Program-made: the position numbers and the translations under genes
Notes under the pieces: generated by a model
Told to the model about the DNA's origin: nothing
Database searches by the model: none
What the model saw: only the letters and a program-made list of their open reading frames with translations
From: Tenacibaculum gallaicum
GTDB lineage: Bacteria; Bacteroidota; Bacteroidia; Flavobacteriales; Flavobacteriaceae
Assembly: GCF_003387615.1 (NCBI RefSeq)
Contig: NZ_QUNS01000004.1
Coordinates: forward strand, 186,001-250,000
Direction: 5' to 3'
DNA: 64,000 nucleotides
In this document: piece after piece, positions 7,930 to 17,288 of the stretch
Layout: each line of letters opens with the position of its first letter
Numbering within the stretch: the first letter of the stretch is position 1

Positions 7930-9354
7930 TTATAAAGTTAACTTTTTCGTTAAGTCTTCTACATACTTTTTAAACTGCTTATCAGTCTCAGTCAAGTTAT
8001 CAACAGTTTTACATGCGTGTAATACAGTCGCGTGATCTCTTTTACCAATTTGACTTCCAATACTTGCTAACGATGATTTTGTCATACGTTTTGCAAAATA
8101 CATAGCCAACTGACGTGCTTGTACAATATGTCGTTTACGTGTTTTTGATTGTAACGTTGCTACATCCATATCAAAGTATTTTGATACAACTTTTTGAATG
8201 TAATCAATAGACAGTTCTTTTTTCGTGTTCTTTACAAATTTATCTACAATCTGTTTTGCTAACTCAATTGTAAACTCTTTTCTATTAAAAGAAGCCTGAG
8301 CTATCATTGAAATTATCACCCCTTCTAACTCGCGAACATTTGATTTGATATTTTTAGCGATATACTCTACAATTTCTTCTGGCATCTCAACACCGTCTCT
8401 ATACAATTTGTTTTGTAAGATAGAAATTCTTGTTTCATAATCAGGAGCTTGTAATTCAGCTGACAACCCCCATTTAAAACGAGATAATAAGCGTTGTTCA
8501 ATATCTTGCATATCAACAGGTGCCTTATCCGAAGTTAAAATAACCTGTTTTCCGTTTTGATGTAAGTGGTTAAAAATATGGAAGAAAACATCTTGCGTCC
8601 CTGATTTTCCTGATAAAAACTGTACATCATCAATAATCAATACATCAATCATTTGATAGAAATGAATAAAGTCATTTCTTGTATTCGATTTTACCGAATC
8701 TATAAATTGTTGTGTAAATTTTTCAGAAGAAATATATAACACAGTCTTATCTGGATATTTATCCTTTATTTCAACACCAATAGCATGAGCCAAGTGTGTT
8801 TTTCCTAACCCAACCCCACCATATACTAACAATGGGTTAAATGAAGTTCCTCCTGGTTTGTTTGCAACAGCCATACCTGCAGAACGTGCCAATCGGTTAG
8901 AATCACCTTCAACAAAATTCACAAAGTTGTAATTTGGATTTAATTGAGACTCTATCTTTACCTTTTGTAGTCCAGGAATAACAAATGGATTTTTTAGTTC
9001 TCGTTTTGACTCTAACGGAACTGTTACCTTTTGTGGTTTTAAAGGGTTACGGTTTGAACTAGGTATTTTTACTGTTTGCGGACTATTACTGCTGTATGTA
9101 TTTTCCATACGTACATCGTAAATTAATTTTGCATCACTTCCTAACTGACGAACCAAAGCTACTCTTAACAGTTTTATGTAATGCTCTTCTAACCACTCGT
9201 AAAAAAATTTACTTGGTACTTGAACTGTCAAAGCCTCCCCTGCCAATTTAATTGGTTTTATCGGTTCGAACCAAGTCTTGTATGCCTGTGGTTTGATGTT
9301 GTCTTTAATAAAAGACAAGCATTCCATCCAAACTGAATCGGCTGTTTTAGTCAT
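7930..9354 (-). CDS. dnaA: Chromosomal replication initiator DnaA
   Basis: DnaA binds DnaA boxes and melts the origin. The 474-aa protein shows all four domains: N-terminal domain I (VWMECLSFIKDNIKPQAYKTWF), a linker, the AAA+ core with Walker A GGVGLGKTHLAHA and Walker B VLIIDDVQFLSG, and the C-terminal DNA-binding domain with the signature KRDHATVLHACKTV. I place the start at 9354 (MTKTADSVW); the ATG at 9369 would add five unusual residues. A DnaA box stands about 80 nt upstream, fitting autoregulation. Confidence 0.97.
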   Translation of the reverse strand: MTKTADSVWMECLSFIKDNIKPQAYKTWFEPIKPIKLAGEALTVQVPSKFFYEWLEEHYIKLLRVALVRQLGSDAKLIYDVRMENTYSSNSPQTVKIPSSNRNPLKPQKVTVPLESKRELKNPFVIPGLQKVKIESQLNPNYNFVNFVEGDSNRLARSAGMAVANKPGGTSFNPLLVYGGVGLGKTHLAHAIGVEIKDKYPDKTVLYISSEKFTQQFIDSVKSNTRNDFIHFYQMIDVLIIDDVQFLSGKSGTQDVFFHIFNHLHQNGKQVILTSDKAPVDMQDIEQRLLSRFKWGLSAELQAPDYETRISILQNKLYRDGVEMPEEIVEYIAKNIKSNVRELEGVIISMIAQASFNRKEFTIELAKQIVDKFVKNTKKELSIDYIQKVVSKYFDMDVATLQSKTRKRHIVQARQLAMYFAKRMTKSSLASIGSQIGKRDHATVLHACKTVDNLTETDKQFKKYVEDLTKKLTL

Positions 9355-9434
9355 ATTGGTAAAAAACAATTTTAGTTGTTAATTTTTATTCAGATTTAGG
9401 GGACACCAAACACGAAAGTCTGGGTGAACAAAAG

Positions 9435-9443
9435 TGTGAATAA
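9435..9443 (-). promoter_or_regulatory. DnaA box
   Basis: On the minus strand this reads TTATTCACA, which fits the DnaA-box consensus TTATNCACA. It lies between divergent dnaA and the thioesterase gene. A weaker relative (TTGTTCACC) lies just to its left. Two sites do not make an origin; autoregulation of dnaA is the simpler reading. Confidence 0.55.
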
Positions 9444-9526
9444 ATTTTAGTATAAAAAAATCAAATCACTATTGACTTTTATTTTTTTTTTGCGTATTGT
9501 TAGTCAAATTAAAATGAATTAATCTT

Positions 9527-9931
9527 TTGCAAAAACATTACACATCTATACGTGTTCGGTATGCTGAAACTGATCAAATGGGAGTAGTTTATCACGGAAA
9601 CTACGCACAATTTTTTGAGATTGGTCGTACCGAATGGCTACGTTCTCTGGGCGTTACTTACAAATATATGGAAAAAACAGGAATCATGTTGCCTGTTATT
9701 TCTTTATCTTGTAACTTTAAAAAATCAGCATTATACGATGATGAATTAACCATTACAACCATTTTAAAAAAAACACCTTCAGTAAAAATTGAATTCGACT
9801 ATGAAATTACCAATCAGAATAACGAACTTATTTCAACTGGAAACACCGTGTTAGCATTTATTAACAATGAAACAAAAAAACCGATGCGTTGTCCCGATTA
9901 TATTTTAGATAAATTAGCTATCTTAAAATAG
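9527..9931 (+). CDS. Acyl-CoA thioesterase, 4HBT/YbgC type
   Basis: A hot-dog-fold thioesterase of 134 aa. The active-site segment YAETDQMGVVYHGNYAQFFEIGRTEWLR (residues 12-39) carries the conserved Asp of the YbgC/4-hydroxybenzoyl-CoA thioesterase group. Translation must start at the TTG at 9527, since the nearest ATG upstream is followed at once by a stop (ATG AAT TAA). It is divergent from dnaA and followed after 22 nt by the adenosyltransferase gene. The acyl-CoA substrate is not determinable. Confidence 0.9.
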   Translation: MQKHYTSIRVRYAETDQMGVVYHGNYAQFFEIGRTEWLRSLGVTYKYMEKTGIMLPVISLSCNFKKSALYDDELTITTILKKTPSVKIEFDYEITNQNNELISTGNTVLAFINNETKKPMRCPDYILDKLAILK

Positions 9932-9953
9932 TTAATCAAACAAGTAAAAACAT

Positions 9954-10526
9954 ATGAAAATATATACTAAAACAGGTGATAAAGGTACCACTGCCCTATT
10001 TGGAGGCACTCGAGTTCCAAAACACCATTTAAGAATAGAAAGCTATGGAACCGTTGACGAACTCAACTCTTACATTGGGTTAATTAGAGATCAAAACATT
10101 AACGACACTTTAAAAAAGAAATTAACAAAAATCCAAAGCGATTTATTCACATTAGGAGCAATGTTAGCTACACCACCAGAAAAAGAAACTTTAAAAAGTG
10201 GTAAAGAACGCTTAAACATTCCTAAAATTAATGAAGAGTCAATTCAGTTTTTAGAAGACGATATTGACCTTATGAATAAGGACCTACCCCAAATGACACA
10301 CTTTGTATTACCAGGCGGTCATCAAACCGTGTCATTTTGTCACATAGCACGCTGCGTATGCCGTAGATCGGAACGATTGGCTGTGGCTTTAAATGAAGAA
10401 GAAACAATTAGTGAAACTATTTTAAAGTATTTAAACCGACTTTCTGACTACCTTTTTGTGTTGGCACGAAAGTTGACTCAAGACTTACAAGCTGAGGAAA
10501 TTAAATGGATTCCTGAAAAGCTTTAA
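9954..10526 (+). CDS. ATP:cob(I)alamin adenosyltransferase, PduO type
   Basis: Transfers the adenosyl group of ATP to cob(I)alamin, making coenzyme B12. The 190-aa protein has the N-terminal TKTGDKGTTALFGGTRVPK motif, SYGTVDELNSYIG near residues 30-42, and the C-terminal CRRSERLAV and YLNRLSDYLFVLAR motifs, all hallmarks of PduO-type enzymes. It follows the thioesterase by 22 nt. Symbols in use vary (pduO, cobO, mmaB), so none is given. Confidence 0.92.
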   Translation: MKIYTKTGDKGTTALFGGTRVPKHHLRIESYGTVDELNSYIGLIRDQNINDTLKKKLTKIQSDLFTLGAMLATPPEKETLKSGKERLNIPKINEESIQFLEDDIDLMNKDLPQMTHFVLPGGHQTVSFCHIARCVCRRSERLAVALNEEETISETILKYLNRLSDYLFVLARKLTQDLQAEEIKWIPEKL

Positions 10527-10567
10527 CTAAGTTCTTTAATTATTGATTTCACATTTTTTAAAAAAAA

Positions 10568-10597
10568 CTTGACTTTCTACAAAAAAAAATTATTTTT
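10568..10597 (+). promoter_or_regulatory. Bacteroidota promoter TTG-N19-TATTTTTG
   Basis: TTG at 10568-10570 and TATTTTTG at 10590-10597 match the -33/-7 consensus with exact 19-nt spacing. It lies 29 nt before the DUF2795 start. Confidence 0.75.
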
Positions 10598-10625
10598 GCG
10601 GAAATCTTATTAAACAGATAAAGAA

Positions 10626-10847
10626 ATGTATTGGACACTTGAATTAGCATCTTATTTAGCAGATGCACCCTGGCCTGCAACTAAAGACGAATTAATTGAT
10701 TACGCTATTCGTACTGGAGCACCATTAGAAGTGGTAGAAAACTTACAAGATATCGAAGATGAAGGTGAGGCGTACGATTCTATTATTGAAATCTGGCCAG
10801 ATTACCCAACAGAAGAAGATTATCTTTGGAACGAAGATGAATACTAA
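10626..10847 (+). CDS. DUF2795 family protein
   Basis: A 73-aa acidic protein matching the DUF2795 pattern: LASYLADAPWPATKDELIDYAIRTGA, then a glutamate/aspartate-rich C-terminus ending WNEDEY. Small proteins of this family are widespread in Bacteroidota, and their function is unknown. It is a single-gene unit with its own consensus promoter and a strong terminator. Confidence 0.85.
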   Translation: MYWTLELASYLADAPWPATKDELIDYAIRTGAPLEVVENLQDIEDEGEAYDSIIEIWPDYPTEEDYLWNEDEY

Positions 10848-10864
10848 TAAAATACAATCTTAAA

Positions 10865-10892
10865 AAGTCTCTGTTACAGAGGCTTTTTTTTT
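10865..10892 (+). terminator. Rho-independent terminator after DUF2795 gene
   Basis: Nine-base stem AAGTCTCTG / CAGAGGCTT (one G-T pair) with a 3-nt loop, followed by a run of nine T. Confidence 0.85.
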
Positions 10893-10974
10893 GCTTACTT
10901 TTAAGCACCCTATAAAACAACTATAAAACGCTAATTAAAAACAACTTAATTAGCTATAAAACAATATTTTACAA

Positions 10975-13900
10975 ATGAGCGTTTTAAATTCGATTATAAA
11001 ACTATTTGTTGGAGACAAACAACAAAAAGACCTAAAGTCACTACAACCGATCGTTGAAAAGGTACGATCTTTTGAAAATTCATTAAGCAGTTTATCAAAT
11101 GATGAATTACGGGCAAAAACAATCGAATTTAAATCGAAAATTAATGATGCTACGAAATCTTTTCTTGACAAAATAACTGAACTTGAGGAAGAAGCTAAAA
11201 GTGCAGACATCGATCGTCAAGAAGAAATTTATGCAGAAATAGACAAATTGAAAGATGAAGCTTACCAAGCTTCTGAAGCTGTTTTACTAGACATTATGCC
11301 AGAAGCTTTTGCTGCGATAAAAGAAACAGCAAAGCGCTTTACCAATAATGAAGAATTAGAAGTAACTGCCACTCCTTTTGATAGAGAATTATCAGCTACA
11401 AGAGAACACATTACCTTAGAAAGCGACAAAGCTTTTTGGGCTAATTCATGGGATGCAGCAGGAAAAGAAGTAATTTGGGACATGGTTCATTACGATGTTC
11501 AGTTAATCGGTGGATCTGTATTGCATCAAGGTAAAATTGCCGAAATGATGACAGGGGAAGGTAAAACGTTAGTTTCTACACTACCTGTATACCTAAACGC
11601 TTTAACAGGTAACGGAGTTCACGTTGTTACTGTAAATGATTACTTAGCAAAACGTGACCGTGCGTGGATGGCTCCTATTTTTGAATTCCACGGATTAAGT
11701 ACAGACTGTATTGATTTTCACCAACCAAACTCTGAAGCACGTAGAGAAGCTTATAATGCAGACATCACTTATGGAACTAATAACGAATTTGGATTCGATT
11801 ACTTACGTGATAACATGGCAAACTCTAGGAAAGACTTAGTACAACGTGCGCCAAACTACGCTATTATTGATGAGGTGGATTCTGTTTTAATTGATGATGC
11901 TCGTACACCATTAATTATTTCTGGACCAGTACCACAAGGAGATACCCATGAATTTAATGAGTTAAAACCTTTGGTTGCTGATTTAGTTTCACTTCAAAAT
12001 AAATATTTAGTAGGTGTTTTAGCAGAAGCAAAACGTTTAATTAAAGAAGGTGATACTAAAGAAGGTGGTTTCTTATTATTAAGAGTTTACAGAGGTCTTC
12101 CAAAAAATAAAGCCTTAATTAAGTTTTTATCACAAGAAGGAGTTAAACAAATTCTTCAAAAGACTGAAAACTTTTACATGCAAGACAACAATAAGCTAAT
12201 GCCTGAAGTTGATGCAGAGTTATGGTTTACCATTGAAGAAAAAAATAATCAAATTGACTTAACTGATAAAGGTATTGCACACCTTTCTGATATCACAAAA
12301 AATGAAACTTTCTTCGTTTTACCAGATATTAGTGTAAAAGTTGGTCAAATAGACAATAGTGACGCTACTCCTGAAGAAAAAGCAGATCAAAAAGAAGAAT
12401 TATATCGTGAGTTTAGTATAAAAAGTGAACGTATCCACACAATGAATCAACTTTTAAAAGCGTATTCAGTTTTTGAAAAAGATGTGGAATATGTTGTGAT
12501 GGATAATAAAGTAATGATTGTAGATGAGCAAACAGGTCGTATTATGGACGGTCGTCGTTACTCTGACGGACTACATCAAGCAATCGAAGCAAAAGAAAAT
12601 GTAAAGATTGAAGACGCTACACAAACTTTTGCAACCGTTACTTTACAGAACTACTTTAGAATGTACCGTAAGTTATCTGGTATGACGGGTACAGCGATTA
12701 CTGAAGCAGGTGAATTCTGGGAAATTTACAAACTAGATGTTGTTGAAATCCCAACAAACAAACCAATTCAAAGAGACGACAAACAAGATTTAGTTTATAA
12801 AACAACTCGTGAAAAATATAACGCAGTAATTGAAGATGTTGTAAAATTAGTTGGGGAAGGAAGACCAGTATTAGTTGGTACTACTTCTGTTGAAATTTCT
12901 GAATTATTAGGAAGAATGTTACAAATTCGTAAAATTCCTCACAATATCTTAAATGCAAAATTACACAAAAGAGAAGCAGATGTAGTTGCAGAAGCTGGTA
13001 AACCTGGAATAGTAACAATTGCAACTAACATGGCGGGGCGTGGTACCGATATTAAATTATCTGATGAAGTAAAAGCTGCAGGTGGTTTAGCTATTATTGG
13101 TACAGAACGTCATGATTCACGTCGTGTAGACCGTCAGTTACGTGGTCGTGCAGGACGTCAAGGAGATGTAGGTTCTTCTCAATTCTATGTAGCTTTAGAC
13201 GATAACTTAATGCGTTTATTTGGTTCAGATAGAATTGCAAAAATGATGGATAGAATGGGATTAAAAGAAGGTGAAGTAATTCAGCATTCTATGATTTCAA
13301 AATCTATTGAAAGAGCGCAAAAGAAAGTAGAAGAAAACAACTTTGGTATTCGTAAGCGTTTATTAGAGTATGATGATATTATGAACGCACAACGTGAGTT
13401 TGTATACAAACGTCGTCGTCATGCCTTAGACGGAAAACGTTTACAAATTGACATTGCAAATATGATTTATGATACTTGTGATTCAATTGTAAGACAAAAT
13501 AAAGAAGCTAAAGATTTCCAAAACTTTGAGTTCGAATTAATTCGTTTCTCTGCTATGACTTCTCCTTTTTCTGAAGAAGAATTCAATAAAGAGTCAGACC
13601 AAGAATTAATTGACAAATTATACAAAATAGTAACTGAACATTACAAAAACGATGCAGAAAGAAATGCTGAAAATGCGTTCCCTGTAATTAAAAATGTTTT
13701 TGAAAATGAAGGTGATCGTTACGAACGTATTGTGGTTCCTTTTACCGATGGTACTAAAAACTTACAAGTAGTTACCAATTTAAAAGAAGCTTACGAAAGT
13801 GAAGGAAAATCATTAATAAACGACTTTGAAAAAAACATCACCTTAGCAATTATTGATGAAAACTGGAAGGATCACTTACGTAAAATGGACGAGTTAAAGC

Positions 13901-14325
13901 AAACTGTTCAAAATGCTACATACGAACAAAAAGATCCTTTATTAGTTTATAAGTTTGAAGCTTTTGAGTTATTCCAAGAAACGATTGATAAAGTAAACAA
14001 AGAGGTTTTATCTTTCTTATTCAAAGGAAAACTACCAAGTCAAGAAGCTTCACAAGTATCAGAAGCTCGTGAAGAACAACGTGAGCAATTAGATTTACGT
14101 AAAGATGAAGTTCAAAACTCAACTCAACAAGCTATTAGTAATGCTCGTAACCAACAAACTCAAGAACAACAAGTAGTAGAAACTGTTGTGCGTGAGCAGC
14201 CAAAAATTGGTCGTAACGAAAAAGTTACTATCAAAAATGTAATGTCTGGTGAAGAGAAAGAAGTTAAGTACAAACAAGCTATTCCTTTATTAGAAAAGGG
14301 AGAATGGGTATTGTACAACAAATAA
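10975..14325 (+). CDS. secA: Preprotein translocase ATPase SecA
   Basis: SecA drives secretory proteins through SecYEG using ATP. At 1116 aa it is longer than E. coli SecA (901 aa) because of insertions common in Bacteroidota. Seen: QLIGGSVLHQGKIAEMMTGEGKT with Walker A (about residues 176-198), the DEAD-like box IIDEVDSVLIDDARTPLIISG (about 298-318), TNMAGRGTDIKL and DRQLRGRAGRQGD of motor domain II, and the helical wing/scaffold region after 790. The C-terminus ends in GEWVLYNK rather than a zinc-binding SEC-C motif. It is monocistronic with its own terminator. Confidence 0.97.
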   Translation: MSVLNSIIKLFVGDKQQKDLKSLQPIVEKVRSFENSLSSLSNDELRAKTIEFKSKINDATKSFLDKITELEEEAKSADIDRQEEIYAEIDKLKDEAYQASEAVLLDIMPEAFAAIKETAKRFTNNEELEVTATPFDRELSATREHITLESDKAFWANSWDAAGKEVIWDMVHYDVQLIGGSVLHQGKIAEMMTGEGKTLVSTLPVYLNALTGNGVHVVTVNDYLAKRDRAWMAPIFEFHGLSTDCIDFHQPNSEARREAYNADITYGTNNEFGFDYLRDNMANSRKDLVQRAPNYAIIDEVDSVLIDDARTPLIISGPVPQGDTHEFNELKPLVADLVSLQNKYLVGVLAEAKRLIKEGDTKEGGFLLLRVYRGLPKNKALIKFLSQEGVKQILQKTENFYMQDNNKLMPEVDAELWFTIEEKNNQIDLTDKGIAHLSDITKNETFFVLPDISVKVGQIDNSDATPEEKADQKEELYREFSIKSERIHTMNQLLKAYSVFEKDVEYVVMDNKVMIVDEQTGRIMDGRRYSDGLHQAIEAKENVKIEDATQTFATVTLQNYFRMYRKLSGMTGTAITEAGEFWEIYKLDVVEIPTNKPIQRDDKQDLVYKTTREKYNAVIEDVVKLVGEGRPVLVGTTSVEISELLGRMLQIRKIPHNILNAKLHKREADVVAEAGKPGIVTIATNMAGRGTDIKLSDEVKAAGGLAIIGTERHDSRRVDRQLRGRAGRQGDVGSSQFYVALDDNLMRLFGSDRIAKMMDRMGLKEGEVIQHSMISKSIERAQKKVEENNFGIRKRLLEYDDIMNAQREFVYKRRRHALDGKRLQIDIANMIYDTCDSIVRQNKEAKDFQNFEFELIRFSAMTSPFSEEEFNKESDQELIDKLYKIVTEHYKNDAERNAENAFPVIKNVFENEGDRYERIVVPFTDGTKNLQVVTNLKEAYESEGKSLINDFEKNITLAIIDENWKDHLRKMDELKQTVQNATYEQKDPLLVYKFEAFELFQETIDKVNKEVLSFLFKGKLPSQEASQVSEAREEQREQLDLRKDEVQNSTQQAISNARNQQTQEQQVVETVVREQPKIGRNEKVTIKNVMSGEEKEVKYKQAIPLLEKGEWVLYNK

Positions 14326-14345
14326 TATTAAAACAAATTATATAT

Positions 14346-14373
14346 AAAAAGCTCGGTAAAAACCGAGCTTTTT
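14346..14373 (+). terminator. secA terminator
   Basis: AGCTCGGT (14350-14357), loop AAAA, ACCGAGCT (14362-14369), flanked by A-run and T-run. Confidence 0.88.
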
Positions 14374-14462
14374 ACTTTTTCATAACCTTTACAACACTTT
14401 TTAGTAAAGATTTTATTACTAACACTTTATAATTACTTCACTTTTTAAAAACATTCGAAAAG

Positions 14463-14470
14463 TAACTTTG
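14463..14470 (+). promoter_or_regulatory. -7 element TAACTTTG
   Basis: A perfect TAnnTTTG 24 nt before the pyrophosphatase start; no clear TTG at -33. Confidence 0.5.
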
Positions 14471-14493
14471 ATAAACATCGAAGTACACTTAGA

Positions 14494-15366
14494 ATGAAAA
14501 AACACAAAAGACGTAAATTAGATATTGCTGTAATATCAGATGTACACTTAGGCACTTTCGGTTGTAGAGCCACTGAGCTCAACAATTACCTAAAAACCAT
14601 TAATCCTAAGATTTTAATTTTAAATGGTGATATTATTGACATTTGGCAATTTAACAAACGGTATTTTCCTAAGCCTCACATGAAAGTCATCAAGCAACTG
14701 ATGAATTTTATTACCTCTGGAACAAAAGTGTATTACATCACAGGAAATCATGATGAAATGTTACGAAGATTTAAAGGGTTTCGTTTAGGAAGCTTTGAAA
14801 TCGTAAACAAAGTGGTGTTAGATATCGATGGTAAAAAAGGGTGGTTTTTTCACGGAGATGTTTTTGACGTAACCATGCAACATTCCAAATGGCTTGCTAA
14901 GTTAGGCGGCATGGGGTATGATTTTTTAATCCTAATTAATACCATTGTAAACTGGATAAGTCATAAAATGGGGTATGGCAGACTATCATTTTCTAAAAAA
15001 ATTAAAAATAGTGTAAAAAGTGCTATTAAATTTATTAACAATTTTGAAACCACTGCTGCCGACATTGCTATCGATGAAGGATACGATTATGTGGTATGCG
15101 GACATATTCATCAACCAGAAATAAGAATTATCAAAACTGAAAAAGGAAGTACTACTTACTTAAATTCTGGCGATTGGATTGAGAATTTAACTGCATTAGA
15201 ATATAAAAACAACAATTGGTCTTTATACGAATATGAAAAAGATGAGATCGCTAAAAATATTCATTTAGACTACCCTGTAAAAGATTTAGAACTCATCAGT
15301 TCTGAACACAATAACAGTGAACTTTTTTCAGAATTACTTAAAGAGTTTAACATTAAAACCCAATAA
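14494..15366 (+). CDS. UDP-2,3-diacylglucosamine pyrophosphatase-like metallophosphoesterase
   Basis: A 290-aa calcineurin-type phosphoesterase. The metal-binding motifs appear in order: DVHLG (residues 16-20), NGDIIDIW (about 44-51), GNHDE (about 87-91), and CGHIHQPE (about 204-211). This is the LpxH-like arrangement; Bacteroidota enzymes of this type are about 250-290 aa and cytoplasmic or membrane-associated. It stands 96 nt before a glycosyltransferase gene in the same direction, fitting an envelope-lipid or glycolipid role. I do not assign lpxH because related phosphoesterases of other specificity look the same. Confidence 0.82.
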   Translation: MKKHKRRKLDIAVISDVHLGTFGCRATELNNYLKTINPKILILNGDIIDIWQFNKRYFPKPHMKVIKQLMNFITSGTKVYYITGNHDEMLRRFKGFRLGSFEIVNKVVLDIDGKKGWFFHGDVFDVTMQHSKWLAKLGGMGYDFLILINTIVNWISHKMGYGRLSFSKKIKNSVKSAIKFINNFETTAADIAIDEGYDYVVCGHIHQPEIRIIKTEKGSTTYLNSGDWIENLTALEYKNNNWSLYEYEKDEIAKNIHLDYPVKDLELISSEHNNSELFSELLKEFNIKTQ

Positions 15367-15462
15367 TCATGAAGCCGTAATAGGCATTAAGTTAAAGAAT
15401 GGTCAGCACCTATTTAAATAGGTGATTTTCTGAAAACAATCAATTATAAAAAAGTTAAAAAG

Positions 15463-16479
15463 ATGAAAATATTATATGCCTTTCAAGGAACAGGAAACGG
15501 ACATGCTAGTAGAGCCTTAGAAATTATTCCACATTTACAGAGGCGTGGTGATGTTGATATATTGGTTAGTGGATCACAATACGAAATAAGCCTCCCTTTT
15601 GATATTAAATATAAATTACATGGATTGGGCTTCGTTTTTGGTAAAAAAGGTGGAATTGATCTAATAAACACCTTAAAAGACTTAAACCTAAAGAAAGTTT
15701 ACAAAGAGGTTAAAATACTTCCTGTAAAAGAATACGATTTAGTTATCAACGATTTTGAACCAATATCAGCATGGGCATGCTTATTTAGAAACGTACCTAT
15801 TATTTCATTAAGCAACCAAAATGCTTTATTAAATGAGAAAAACTCTGCCTTTAAAAAGTTTAGGTTAGAACGCTTAATTATTAAATACTACGCTCCTGCA
15901 AAAAACAAATTCGGATTTCATTTTAAAACTCATTCTTCTTCTACCTTTTTACCCATAATCCGTAAAGAAATTCGTTATAGAAATATTACAAACAAAGGGC
16001 ATTATACCGTGTATTTACCCTCTTATAGTGATGAAAAAATAATCAAAGTACTTTCAAGCATAAAAGACATAAAGTGGCAAGTCTTTTCTAAAAAAACAAA
16101 AGAACATCAATTCTTCCATAATATTACTATCCTACCAATTAACGACGATGTTTTTATCCGTAGCATGGCTTCAGCCAAAGGAGTAGTTTGTGGTGCTGGT
16201 TTTGCAACACCTACTGAAGCCTTGTATTTACGTAAAAAATTATTGGTTATTCCTATGAAAAATCAATATGAACAGCAGTGCAATGCTGTCACATTAAAAG
16301 AAATGGGAGTTACAGTCGTGAAAAAATTGAGTAAAAAACAGCTTCCTAAAATTGAAAAGTGGATTAACACTAACAAAATTATTGAAGTTCACTACCCTGA
16401 CGTTACTGAAGATATGTTAGATGCAATTATTTTACCGTATTACAACAAAACTATTTTACCCGAAATTACCATTGAATAG
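15463..16479 (+). CDS. Glycosyltransferase, MurG/UGT-like (GT-B fold)
   Basis: 338 aa with a glycine-rich N-terminal motif GTGNGHASRALEIIPHL (residues 10-26), as in MurG-like and UGT-like enzymes, and a C-terminal nucleotide-sugar region (VCGAGFATPTEALYLRKKLLVIPMKNQYEQQ, about 244-274) that mirrors the GT-B donor site. Substrates unknown. It follows the metallophosphoesterase gene, and its 3' end overlaps the convergent ung gene by 14 nt. Confidence 0.8.
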   Translation: MKILYAFQGTGNGHASRALEIIPHLQRRGDVDILVSGSQYEISLPFDIKYKLHGLGFVFGKKGGIDLINTLKDLNLKKVYKEVKILPVKEYDLVINDFEPISAWACLFRNVPIISLSNQNALLNEKNSAFKKFRLERLIIKYYAPAKNKFGFHFKTHSSSTFLPIIRKEIRYRNITNKGHYTVYLPSYSDEKIIKVLSSIKDIKWQVFSKKTKEHQFFHNITILPINDDVFIRSMASAKGVVCGAGFATPTEALYLRKKLLVIPMKNQYEQQCNAVTLKEMGVTVVKKLSKKQLPKIEKWINTNKIIEVHYPDVTEDMLDAIILPYYNKTILPEITIE

Positions 16480-17131
16480 TTTCTGAACCAATACTTTGTA
16501 AAAAATCGTTGGTTTTAGAAAAATGTTTGTTCTCAAACCAATACCCTCTATTAGCACTTAATGGTGATGGATGCCCTGAAGTTAAAATATGATGTTTATT
16601 TTTATCAATAAGCTTTGCTTTTTTCTTAGCAAAACCACCCCAAAGCAAGAATACTACATCTTCTTTTTCTTCGGATATTTTCTGAATCACAGCATCGGTA
16701 AACTGTTCCCACCCTTGTTTTTGATGACTCCCGGCCTCTCCTGCTCTAACCGTTAAAGTAGCATTTAACAATAACACTCCTTGTTTTGCCCAACGAGACA
16801 AATCGCCACTTTTAGGGTATGGAATGTTTACATCTTTTTCTATTTCTTTAAAAATATTAATAAGTGACGGTGGGTGTGTAACACCATCATGTACCGAAAA
16901 GCACAATCCGTTTGCCTGCCCTACTCCATGGTATGGATCTTGCCCTAAAATCACCACTTTTAAATCATTCAACGCACAGAAATCAAACGCTGCGAAAATA
17001 TCTGACCCTTTTGGGTAACACGTATGTTTTGAGTATTCATTTTTAACAAAACCGGTAAGATTTTCAAAATACGGTTTCTCAAATTCTGATTGTAAAATAT
17101 TTTTCCAGCTATCATTAATTTTTACTTGCAT
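16466..17131 (-). CDS. ung: Uracil-DNA glycosylase
   Basis: Removes uracil from DNA in base-excision repair. The 221-aa protein carries the catalytic water-activating motif GQDPYHG (about residues 63-69), the Phe stacking segment GLCFSV, LLNATLTVR, and the HPSPLSANRG minor-groove motif (about 187-196). Family 1 (Ung) length. Its 3' end overlaps the glycosyltransferase gene. Confidence 0.96.
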   Translation of the reverse strand: MQVKINDSWKNILQSEFEKPYFENLTGFVKNEYSKHTCYPKGSDIFAAFDFCALNDLKVVILGQDPYHGVGQANGLCFSVHDGVTHPPSLINIFKEIEKDVNIPYPKSGDLSRWAKQGVLLLNATLTVRAGEAGSHQKQGWEQFTDAVIQKISEEKEDVVFLLWGGFAKKKAKLIDKNKHHILTSGHPSPLSANRGYWFENKHFSKTNDFLQSIGSETIQW

Positions 17132-17163
17132 TGTTTGTTATTTTTGTGATTCTCAAAAAAATC

Positions 17164-17267
17164 TGTCAGTTCGAGTGGTTTTCTGACAAAGGAATAAAAA
17201 TGTATCGAGAACTCTTTACATCTCGATACAAATTTGTTTGTTCCTCACAAATTAACTCGATGTGACA
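17164..17267. repeat. 104-bp element with nested inverted repeats (MITE/REP-like)
   Basis: Outer arms at 17164-17176 and 17255-17267 match as inverted repeats in 11 of 13 positions. An inner perfect 10-bp inverted repeat, TGTATCGAGA / TCTCGATACA, lies at 17201-17210 and 17221-17230. It fills the divergent interval between ung and the mutS2-like gene. The nested palindromes without coding capacity resemble dispersed intergenic elements; copy number in the genome cannot be seen here. Confidence 0.55.
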
Positions 17268-17288
17268 ATTAAAAACAAAAATAGAAAT

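Noticed and set aside
9370..9526. Chromosome origin (oriC) next to dnaA
   Set aside because: Only one consensus DnaA box and one weak relative were seen, without a clear unwinding region; this fits dnaA autoregulation.
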